Notes under the pieces: model-generated
The model's input: only the letters and a program-made list of their open reading frames with translations
What the model was told of the DNA's origin: nothing
The model's database searches: none
Shown: positions 32,897 to 38,767 of the stretch, one piece after another
How the letters are laid out: every line of letters starts with the position of its first letter
Numbering within the stretch: the first letter of the stretch is position 1
From: an uncultured Prevotellaceae bacterium
Lineage (GTDB): Bacteria > Bacteroidota > Bacteroidia > Bacteroidales > Bacteroidaceae
Assembly (NCBI GenBank): GCA_902770845.1
Contig: CACXUV010000013.1
Span: forward strand, 1 to 38,767
Length of the DNA: 38,767 nt
Reading direction: 5' to 3'
Made by a program: the position numbers and the translations under genes

Positions 32897-35857
32897 TTAG
32901 AAGAAATCTTCATCAAAGTCGTCGATGTTGTTGCCCTTAGCATCGGCATCCGGCTCGTCGTCATCAGTTTGAGAATCTGTGTCCTCTTCTTCCGGTTGCT
33001 CGATGGTCTCCGGAATCTGCAATAGTTCTTCCTCGCTGATTTGCAGTGGCTGGAAGGTGCGCTCATAGAACTCATCGTAATCGCGGTAGCTGTAGCGCGA
33101 ACCAATGAGCGACAGGTTGTGCTGGCTAATAACCAGACTGCGACACGGTCGCAGATAGAACTTCATCGAATCGCTGGAATGAAGCTGGCGGGCATATTGC
33201 AGGGCCTCATCAAAGTTCAGGAACCCGCTAATAACCATTCGGTTGATTCCAAGCTGGCTCTCGATTGAAATATCGAAGTTGCGCACAGGGAAGTTAGAGA
33301 AATTGTAGCGTGCCATTTCATAAAGCAGTTGATGCTCGTTCTCTAACGGTGTGCGATCTGCGCGATATGCCAATGAATCCGGCTGATAAGCCAGGATGAA
33401 CAAGAAATTGGTGACTCGCTCTGCCGACAACGTATCGGTTGACGTTGAATCCTGCTGCAAGGAGAAGTCACGCCGTGCCCACACGTCGTTCAGGTCGAAG
33501 CTGCCTCCATAAAGAGTGCGTCCTCCCTGCACGCCCTTCACTATCATACCGGCCAAGGGGCTCACCTCGCTCTGCGGGTATTTCTCCACCACCTGTGTCA
33601 GCTGTTCCACACAGCCCGGTGCATCACCTTCGTTCAGCAGCGTCAGACCATTGATAAACAGGAACTTCGGACGGTGCTCACCCAACGGGAAACGTTCGGC
33701 CGACAGCTTGGCGTTGGCCTTGGCTTCATCATAACGGCTGGCCTTAAAGGCATCGTAAGTGGCTGCATAAAGCGAATCTTCAATGTGAACGCCAAAACGG
33801 GCATTCTCAAAATATTGGGGATCGCTGAGCAGAATGGTCAATTCGCTCTCCGGATAGTCGGCCTGCAAATGACTCAGACAGGCTTTGGCCGTTTCTGTAT
33901 CGCCCAGTCGCGAATAGAGCAGGAAAAGATGATACCAGGCTTGGTCCATCTGTGCATAGCTGGGGTACTGACTGGTGAGTCGCAACAGTTGCTTTTCAGA
34001 GAGCCGCAAGTTTTCGAGCTTGTCTTTGAAGATAACGCCCGAATTGAACAGTCCGTCCATGATAATCTGGTCGGAAGCAGCCACCTGCTCCTCTGTGAAA
34101 GGAATCTGAGCCAGGTAATACTCACGGTTGTGAGGATCCTGGGCGGCACTATCGGCGGCCTGTTCCTGCCCAGCCAAGCTGTCGGCGGCCAGTTCTTCGC
34201 CCTCGCCCATGGCCAACGAGTCGGCCAGTTGCTCTTCGTCAGCAGGCTTATCGGCATTCAGCGAAGCCACCACCGTGCGGTTGTTGCGTTGCCAGTCGTC
34301 CACATTCTCACGCTTGCCCCACTGTTTCTGGAACTGCTGCTTACCCTGGTTCACCGCCATCGTGTTGTAGAAATACCATTCTCCACTCTGCTGGCCACCT
34401 GGCACAGGCGTTGGCTGGTTGTTGCGGTTCAGGTTGTTACCGCCTCCCATGGCACCCTGCTTTTCCAGGGCAGCTTCCACCTCGGCTTCACGTGCCTTGT
34501 CACGCTCTTCCTTTTCTTTTTTCTTCAACGCCTCAATCACGCGGTCAATGGCCGCATTGCGGTCGTCTTCCGACATCTTGGCCAACTCCTGCAGCGAGTC
34601 CTGCAGATGCACGGCTTCAGTATATGGCACCAGCTCGTCGAGCACTTTTGAACGGTTCGCCAATTCCTCATAGCCGGGACGTTCCTTGTCGAGCAAGCCA
34701 ATGGCAGCACCATAGCAGCGCTGAGCATCGGCATATTTCTCCATGTCCCAGTACAGGTCGCCCAGTTTCAGCAGTAGCACACCTTTTTCTATGCCACTGC
34801 GCGTAGCCTTCTCGTTACCCGTTTCATAGGCGCCAATGGCCTTCATGGTGTCACGCTGAGCCAGGTAGATGTTACCCATGGCATAGTACACCTGATCCAA
34901 GTAGTCCTTGTTGTTATCGTTGCGTGCCATGCGCTTCAGTCGGCCAATCATCTGCTTGGCATTGCCTTGGGCCATCACCTCGGTCTGTGCAATGCGAGCA
35001 TTAAACTCCAAAATGTAAGGGGGATTTTGGGCCACCACTTTCTGATAGGCACGGTAGGCTTCCTGACGGTGGTTCTGGGCCGTCTCTATCTGGGCCAGCA
35101 AATACCACATTCTGGCTTTCTGCGTCTTGCGACGCTCGTGCTTTATGGCTTTGCGCAGATAGGGCACCGCCCGTTCATAGTCACCGCTTTTAACGTAGAA
35201 ATTGGCGTAGGTATAGTCCCAGTCGTTCTGCGCCTTGTAGTGAATGGAGTCGCGTCCCATCTTCCTAATCACGTCTTCGGCATCATAGAGCCAGTCCAGC
35301 TCCATGTAGCAACGGGCCATCCATGAACGGGCAATACCCGACTGCAGGGGCTGTGTCTGATACAGTCGCGACATGTAAGAGAATGTCGCCAGTGCCTCAT
35401 CGAACTCGCCTTGCTGGAACTGCGATTTGCCCAACAGCAGCCAAGCTTTCCAAATAAAGGGGTTATACTCTTTACGTCCCAGCCACTCCTTGTCCTTGTC
35501 GGTCTTGCGGCGGCTCTTGGTCCACTCAGGCTTCACCTTGATGCTGTGCTGCTTGATGGCCTTCTCACTCTTCTCAATGGCACGGTCGAAGTTGCCTTTA
35601 CCCAAGCCTCGGCTTTGCTTGTTGCCCACGGTGTAGAGGGGCAACAGCTCGGTGTAATCGTCTTTGTTGCCTTTTTCTTTTTCCAGAGCCCCGTCTATGT
35701 AAGCCTGTGAACCATTAAAATAAGTGTTGTATTTGGCCGTGAACGACTGCCAGAAGCGACTGCGAGCCGTGTTTTTGTGCGTAGAGCAACCTGCCATCAT
35801 CAGGCCGATGATGGTCAGCAGCAAAAATCCATATCTTGTTCTACGCATGTTATTCAT
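32897..35857 (-). CDS. porW: PorW/SprE-like TPR lipoprotein of the type IX secretion system
   Basis: A 986-aa lipoprotein: residues 1-24 end in the lipobox MAGC (Cys24), then the conserved start of the mature protein 'ARSRFWQSFTAKYNTYFNGSQAYIDGALEKEKGNKDDY'. Tetratricopeptide-like helices fill about 130-420 (KAWLLLGKSQFQQGEFDEALATF, YANFYVKSGDYERAVPYLRKAI, YYAMGNIYLAQRDTMKAIGAYE) and return at about 580-730. Between them lies a Lys/Glu-rich coiled coil (about 430-475) and a Gln/Asn- and Glu-rich linker. The C-terminus is acidic (EEEDTDSQTDDDEPD). SprE/PorW is needed for T9SS secretion and gliding, linking PorN-type rings to the translocon. The ATG overlaps the preceding stop by one base (TAATG), so translation is coupled to the small gene upstream. 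Confidence 0.9.
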   Translation of the reverse strand: MNNMRRTRYGFLLLTIIGLMMAGCSTHKNTARSRFWQSFTAKYNTYFNGSQAYIDGALEKEKGNKDDYTELLPLYTVGNKQSRGLGKGNFDRAIEKSEKAIKQHSIKVKPEWTKSRRKTDKDKEWLGRKEYNPFIWKAWLLLGKSQFQQGEFDEALATFSYMSRLYQTQPLQSGIARSWMARCYMELDWLYDAEDVIRKMGRDSIHYKAQNDWDYTYANFYVKSGDYERAVPYLRKAIKHERRKTQKARMWYLLAQIETAQNHRQEAYRAYQKVVAQNPPYILEFNARIAQTEVMAQGNAKQMIGRLKRMARNDNNKDYLDQVYYAMGNIYLAQRDTMKAIGAYETGNEKATRSGIEKGVLLLKLGDLYWDMEKYADAQRCYGAAIGLLDKERPGYEELANRSKVLDELVPYTEAVHLQDSLQELAKMSEDDRNAAIDRVIEALKKKEKEERDKAREAEVEAALEKQGAMGGGNNLNRNNQPTPVPGGQQSGEWYFYNTMAVNQGKQQFQKQWGKRENVDDWQRNNRTVVASLNADKPADEEQLADSLAMGEGEELAADSLAGQEQAADSAAQDPHNREYYLAQIPFTEEQVAASDQIIMDGLFNSGVIFKDKLENLRLSEKQLLRLTSQYPSYAQMDQAWYHLFLLYSRLGDTETAKACLSHLQADYPESELTILLSDPQYFENARFGVHIEDSLYAATYDAFKASRYDEAKANAKLSAERFPLGEHRPKFLFINGLTLLNEGDAPGCVEQLTQVVEKYPQSEVSPLAGMIVKGVQGGRTLYGGSFDLNDVWARRDFSLQQDSTSTDTLSAERVTNFLFILAYQPDSLAYRADRTPLENEHQLLYEMARYNFSNFPVRNFDISIESQLGINRMVISGFLNFDEALQYARQLHSSDSMKFYLRPCRSLVISQHNLSLIGSRYSYRDYDEFYERTFQPLQISEEELLQIPETIEQPEEEDTDSQTDDDEPDADAKGNNIDDFDEDFF

Positions 35858-36075
35858 TAAACGGAATCTTGTTCCTGTTTATTGCCTTCACGTCGTTTTT
35901 TCTCTTCCAACAGGCAAGCCAGCTTGCAAGAGCCGTCATCGGCACTGGCACACGAAGCGCAGTCGTGTTCGGCCACCACGACGGGATCGTCGGTGCCACC
36001 CGAAAGCCAAGTGGCCACAGCAGCAACGACGCCAAGGGCTGCCAACATGCCTATACAAACCAACACGAAATCCAT
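35857..36075 (-). CDS. Small Cys-rich single-pass membrane protein between aroA and porW
   Basis: A 72-aa protein with one N-terminal membrane helix (MDFVLVCIGMLAALGVVAAVATWL) and a soluble tail with four cysteines (CASCASADDGSCKLACLLEEKK: CxxC, then CxxxC seven residues on), followed by a charged end. The pattern could bind metal or form disulfides. It is 19 nt after aroA and its stop shares one base with the porW start, so it is almost surely expressed with porW. I know no function for it. It resembles the general plan of FeoB-associated Cys-rich membrane proteins but no feoB is near. Confidence 0.65.
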   Translation of the reverse strand: MDFVLVCIGMLAALGVVAAVATWLSGGTDDPVVVAEHDCASCASADDGSCKLACLLEEKKRREGNKQEQDSV

Positions 36076-36094
36076 CCTGAATGTTCACGTTTTT

Positions 36095-37345
36095 TTATTC
36101 ATCAATCAGGAAGCCCGCCTGGCGCAAATCGTCCCAAAAACGTGGATACGACTTTGTAACCACCTGTGGATTGTTGATGCACAATGGCTGAATGAAGGCT
36201 GCCGGCGCAAAGGCCAGAGCCATTCGGTGGTCTTCATAGGTATCAATCACCGGCACCACCTCTGGCTCGCAGCGTTCGCCGTCCCATATCAGTTCCGAAC
36301 CGTTCACATCACGCACCACATAGCCCAGCTTGCGCATTTCGCACTTCAGCGCTTCAATGCGGTCGGTTTCCTTGATCTTCAGCGTCTGCAGACCTGTAAA
36401 ACGGAACTTCACGCCCAGCAATGCACACGTCACGACAAACGTCTGTGCCAGATCGGGCGAGTTCAGAAAGTCGTATTCCAGTCGAGGCACACAGTGCGGA
36501 CTCTTGCGCAACGTCACCGTCGTGGGCACGCCAGGGTCTTTCGATTCGAAAATGGTTCTCACGCCCAACAGACTGAAGATATAGCGCACCGAGGAATCGC
36601 CCTGCTTCGAGCCATCCATCAGGCCTTCCAGTTTCACCTCCACATCGTCCTGACTGCTCAATGCCACCATTTCATACCAATAGCTGGCAGCACTCCAATC
36701 ATTTTCTATAAGGTACGCGCGAGAGCAATATGGCTTTGGCTTCACCGTGATGGTGTCAACTGCTGTCCACTCCGCATCGGCACCAAACTCGCGCATGGTC
36801 CAAAGCGTCAGATCAATATAGGGCCGCGAGATAATGTCGCCTGTCAGGCGGAGTTCAAGTCCTTTCTCCAAGGCTGGGCCCACCATCAGCAGCGCAGAAA
36901 TATACTGCGAGCTAACGTTGCCGGCAATCTCCAACACCCCGCCTTCCAGTTTGCGCCCTGCAATGCGCAAGGGCGGAAATCCCACCTCTTCCACATAGTC
37001 GATCGTAGCACCCAACTGGCGCAACGCATCCACAAGAATCTTGATGGGACGGTGTTTCATGCGCTCAGTGCCAGTAATCACATGCTCCCCGCAGGGCGTA
37101 GCGGCCAGCAAGGCCGTCATGAAGCGCATGGCCGTGCCCGCAGCCTTGATGTCAATCACTGCAGGCATGTCTCTGAATGCCTGCACCAGCACTTCGGTAT
37201 CGTCGCAGTCGCTCAGGTTGCGCGGCATCGTCCCTCCCCCAGCAAGCGCATGAATAATCAGCGCCCGGTTCGAAATACTCTTGGAGGCAGGCAACTCCAC
37301 CGTTGCCTCAAGCCGTTCCGGCGATGTGATAGTATATGTTGTCAT
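36095..37345 (-). CDS. aroA: 3-phosphoshikimate 1-carboxyvinyltransferase (EPSP synthase)
   Basis: I start at ATG 37345 (MTTYTITSPERLEATVELPASKSISNRALII), giving 416 aa; the frame continues 28 codons upstream but that part overlaps the promoter. Motifs of EPSP synthase: PASKSISNRALI with the PEP/shikimate-binding Lys-Ser-Arg, AAGTAMRFMTA (a variant of the usual GNAGT loop), SSQYISALLM, ENDWSAASYW, KETDRIEAL and TYEDHRMALAFA. It joins shikimate-3-phosphate and PEP to make EPSP for aromatic amino acids and folate. The gene is the first of the unit that continues into the small membrane gene, porW, porX, the L,D-transpeptidase and tsaE. Confidence 0.97.
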   Translation of the reverse strand: MTTYTITSPERLEATVELPASKSISNRALIIHALAGGGTMPRNLSDCDDTEVLVQAFRDMPAVIDIKAAGTAMRFMTALLAATPCGEHVITGTERMKHRPIKILVDALRQLGATIDYVEEVGFPPLRIAGRKLEGGVLEIAGNVSSQYISALLMVGPALEKGLELRLTGDIISRPYIDLTLWTMREFGADAEWTAVDTITVKPKPYCSRAYLIENDWSAASYWYEMVALSSQDDVEVKLEGLMDGSKQGDSSVRYIFSLLGVRTIFESKDPGVPTTVTLRKSPHCVPRLEYDFLNSPDLAQTFVVTCALLGVKFRFTGLQTLKIKETDRIEALKCEMRKLGYVVRDVNGSELIWDGERCEPEVVPVIDTYEDHRMALAFAPAAFIQPLCINNPQVVTKSYPRFWDDLRQAGFLIDE

Positions 37346-37404
37346 AACAGTTAAATAATAGTTTTTGCAATGGCAAAGAGAAGAACAACTCGCCATTTCG
37401 CGGA

Positions 37405-37434
37405 CAAAGATAACATATTTTACGTTCATTACAA
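37405..37434 (-). promoter_or_regulatory. Promoter of the aroA-porW-porX unit
   Basis: TTG (37432-37434), a 19-nt spacer, then TATCTTTG (37405-37412) on the minus strand, about 60 nt before the chosen aroA start. This supports ATG 37345 over 37429, which would lie upstream of transcription. Confidence 0.7.
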
Positions 37435-37452
37435 AAAAACTTCCCGAAAAAT

Positions 37453-37484
37453 TTGGTCATTTCACAAAAACATCGTACCTTTGC
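37453..37484 (+). promoter_or_regulatory. Promoter of the tRNA-Pro gene
   Basis: TTG (37453-37455), a 20-nt spacer, then TACCTTTGC (37476-37484), ending about 41 nt before the tRNA 5' end. It is divergent from the aroA promoter. Confidence 0.75.
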
Positions 37485-37525
37485 ATCCGCAAAAAACAAG
37501 GAACAACCTTGTAAAAGCAAAGGAT

Positions 37526-37598
37526 CGGGATTTAGCGCAGTTGGTAGCGCACACGTCTGGGGGGCGCGAGGTCGCTGGTTCGAGTCCAGTAATCCCGA
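37526..37598 (+). tRNA. tRNA-Pro, anticodon GGG
   Basis: A 73-nt tRNA without encoded CCA. Acceptor arm CGGGATT / AATCCCG pairs fully, with the C1-G72 pair typical of bacterial tRNA-Pro. D-arm GCGC-AGTTGGTA-GCGC, anticodon loop CTGGGGG with GGG at 34-36 and G37, T-arm GCTGG-TTCGAGT-CCAGT. The anticodon stem CACGT / GCGCG has an A-C mismatch at 28-42. It reads CCC and CCU proline codons. Confidence 0.93.
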
Positions 37599-37600
37599 CT

Positions 37601-37634
37601 GGAGAAAGGGAGTTGGAGGAGAAAGGGAGTTGGA
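37601..37634. repeat. 17-bp perfect tandem duplication just after the tRNA
   Basis: The 17-nt sequence GGAGAAAGGGAGTTGGA occurs twice head to tail (37601-37617, 37618-37634). The second copy supplies the left arm of the hairpin at 37621-37658, so either copy could in principle pair with the right arm. Confidence 0.9.
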
Positions 37635-37658
37635 AACCAAATGGTTACAACTCCTTTC
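37621..37658 (+). terminator. Hairpin after tRNA-Pro, likely terminator
   Basis: GAAAGGGAGTTG pairs with CAACTCCTTTC with one bulged G, and an inner AACC / GGTT closes a 4-nt loop. A short T-rich tail (TTCTTTAT) follows. It sits 23 nt past the tRNA. Confidence 0.65.
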
Positions 37659-37735
37659 TTTATGCCCAAGAGTTTACTCAACATCTTGCAAGTGACGAAA
37701 ATCGTGACGATCAAAGCAGACTTTAATCTATAAGG

Positions 37736-37775
37736 GGTAGTAGGACATTCTTTGTGAGTGTCCTATTACCTTTTT
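37736..37775 (+). terminator. Strong intrinsic terminator
   Basis: A 13-bp stem with two G-T wobbles (37736-37748 with 37758-37770), 9-nt loop, then TTTTT. It lies 138 nt past the tRNA with no gene between, so it may back up the tRNA terminator or end a short unrecognised transcript. Confidence 0.75.
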
Positions 37776-37943
37776 AATGCAATATGGCTACTGATAGCCC
37801 CCAAAATCACAAATAACGTTAACTTTTTGTAGTGCTGTGGTGAAATGTGGAAACTATTTTTTAATTTTGTAGTGAGTTTCAAGTGCTTCTATGTGTGGAG
37901 GTGCGTTTTAATGTCTCAAACTTAGTAAAAAAGAGTGATTGAA

Positions 37944-38115
37944 TACTATTTGGGGCTTGAATCTGGACAATTCACAACCCATCAGAATAAATAGTAAGCA
38001 ATACGCTCACATCATTAGGATTATTGTACCCTCATTGGGGCATAATATATTCTAAGGTGTGGGCTATTGTTTTATTACATTCTGATAGGTAGTCCAGAAC
38101 CTAAGCCCCGTAGTA
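37944..38115. repeat. Large imperfect inverted repeat in a gene-less stretch
   Basis: The left arm (37944-38012) and the reverse complement of the right arm (38056-38115) share TACTA, GGGGCTT, TCTGGAC, ATCAGAAT and CAATA blocks in the same order over about 60 nt. A 12-nt direct repeat TAGTAAGCAATA (37992-38003, 38111-38122) also occurs. It fills much of the gap 37776-38198, which is AT-rich and holds no convincing gene. It could be a MITE-like remnant or a leader structure of the lipoprotein gene 84 nt downstream. Confidence 0.6.
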
Positions 38116-38198
38116 AGCAATAGTCCTACACTCTTTAACAATAATCCGCTGACATCTTGGGATTGGTTGGCACATAAACAATTTAATATTTTTACAAA

Positions 38199-38591
38199 AT
38201 GAAAAAGACATTCTTCTTTATGAGCCTGCTTTTAGGCTTGTTGGTGAGTTCATTCGCTTTAACAGCCTGTGGTGATGATGACGACAAAGAAAACACATCG
38301 TCAAACTCTCTTGTTGGTACGGTGTGGAGTTACACTAATGCTGATAAGTACCTATACGAACTGACGGTAAAGAGCAGCACAGTAGCCCATTTATTAGTAG
38401 AGAAAACAACAACAGGAAAGAAAGTAGAGAATGCAGACTATAATTATACTTACGATGAAGCGACACACACAGGAACTGCCACATATCTAAGTGGAACAAC
38501 GAGTGGAAGCGGAACGGCAACATTCACTATTGATGGCAACAAAATGACTTTCGCCTTTGATGGAAGAAACATAACATTAACGAAACAATAA
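38199..38591 (+). CDS. Small lipoprotein of unknown function (lipocalin-like beta-rich)
   Basis: A 130-aa lipoprotein: signal MKKTFFFMSLLLGLLVSSFA followed by the lipobox LTAC (Cys24) and an acidic GDDDDKEN stretch, a sequence often seen behind exported surface lipoproteins in Bacteroidales. The mature part is rich in Thr, Ser and Tyr and alternates like beta strands (VGTVWSYTNADKYLYELTVKSSTVAHLLV ... GTATFTIDGNKMTFAFDGRNITLTKQ), which suggests a small barrel or lipocalin-like fold. No function can be assigned. The gene and its upstream region are visibly more AT-rich than the rest of the window, which may indicate a different origin. It has its own strong terminator. Confidence 0.75.
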   Translation: MKKTFFFMSLLLGLLVSSFALTACGDDDDKENTSSNSLVGTVWSYTNADKYLYELTVKSSTVAHLLVEKTTTGKKVENADYNYTYDEATHTGTATYLSGTTSGSGTATFTIDGNKMTFAFDGRNITLTKQ

Positions 38592-38616
38592 CCCATTCAA
38601 TCCCGACCAAAAGGAG

Positions 38617-38646
38617 ACTGAGAGTCATTTGACTCTCAGTTTTTTT
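38617..38646 (+). terminator. Terminator of the small lipoprotein gene
   Basis: Perfect 11-bp stem ACTGAGAGTCA / TGACTCTCAGT with a 2-nt spacer, followed by TTTTTT. It lies 25 nt past the stop codon. Confidence 0.92.
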
Positions 38647-38667
38647 ATTTCTATACACATCATGTGC

Positions 38668-38699
38668 CTGTACTTTTGGGGGCAGTCGTTTACTTTTGC
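38668..38699 (+). promoter_or_regulatory. Candidate promoter for a gene beyond the right edge
   Basis: CTG (38668-38670), a 20-nt spacer, then TACTTTTGC (38691-38699). A second TACTTTTG occurs at 38671-38678. No start codon that I can support follows before the window ends. Confidence 0.35.
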
Positions 38700-38767
38700 A
38701 CTCTACTGCCAACTCCCTTAAAACAACAACACAACTACATTGCATCACAGAAATCTCTCAAAACCCT

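Noticed and set aside
35882-37354. Long plus-strand open frame (490 codons) opposite aroA and the small membrane gene
   Set aside because: It covers the full antisense of the unmistakable EPSP synthase gene and has no domain of its own.
37370-37726. Plus-strand frame of 118 codons across the tRNA
   Set aside because: It reads through the tRNA gene and the promoter region; a coding function is not credible.
37591-38607. Small integrated element between the tRNA 3' end and a matching site
   Set aside because: AATCCCGAC at 37591-37599 recurs at 38599-38607, but 9 bp is too short, there is no integrase, and the second copy lies just beyond the lipoprotein stop by chance-level similarity.

Overview
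The window looks like a chromosomal segment of a Prevotella-type member of the Bacteroidales. Start sites are preceded by the Bacteroidetes promoter TTG-N19-21-TAnnTTTGC rather than by E. coli-type -35/-10 boxes. Shine-Dalgarno sequences are not evident. Several large exported proteins end in short 'YDLxGR...GIYI..GRK.VVK' tails of the type IX secretion system (T9SS) kind, and two T9SS genes (porX and porW/sprE) are present. No integrase, transposase with terminal repeats, CRISPR array or SusC/SusD pair is visible.

Layout. 1-2629 (-): the 5' part of a fasciclin-domain lipoprotein running off the left edge. 2912-3928 (-): an Rpn-type PD-(D/E)XK nuclease with in-frame 24-bp repeats. 4336-14755: an exported polysaccharide-degradation region with a 975-aa modular secreted protein, a 1527-aa rhamnogalacturonan lyase (PL11) fused to an autotransporter-like beta-solenoid, and, divergently, a second PL11 lyase. 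14779-15042: a GC-rich array of exactly twelve 22-bp units. 15157-17991 (+): a complete polar amino acid ABC importer in one chain. 18120-20912 (-): a large MG2-like envelope protein. 21042-22451 (-): dnaA. 22733-25989 (-): a four-gene unit (free-standing class II ribonucleotide reductase tail-like protein, folB, amidase with SPOR-like end, MCE protein). 26102-30094 (+): a 1330-aa exported multi-domain protein, probably a carbohydrate-active enzyme. 30144-37345 (-): a compact unit aroA - small Cys-rich membrane protein - porW - porX - L,D-transpeptidase - tsaE. 37526-37598 (+): tRNA-Pro(GGG). 38199-38591 (+): a small lipoprotein in a more AT-rich segment.

How it fits together. The PL11 enzymes would cut the rhamnogalacturonan I backbone of pectin. 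They and the other tailed proteins are plausible T9SS cargo, whose export would depend on the PorX/PorW pathway encoded in the same window. The transporter at 15157 would take up amino acids. The rest is housekeeping: replication initiation, folate, shikimate pathway, tRNA modification and envelope maintenance.

The most unusual items are the single-chain ABC importer, in which the two lobes of the substrate-binding domain appear in reversed order (circular permutation), the 12 x 22-bp palindromic array, the PL11-solenoid fusion, and the free-standing ribonucleotide reductase tail. All domain calls are from reading translated sequence by eye; no database search was run.
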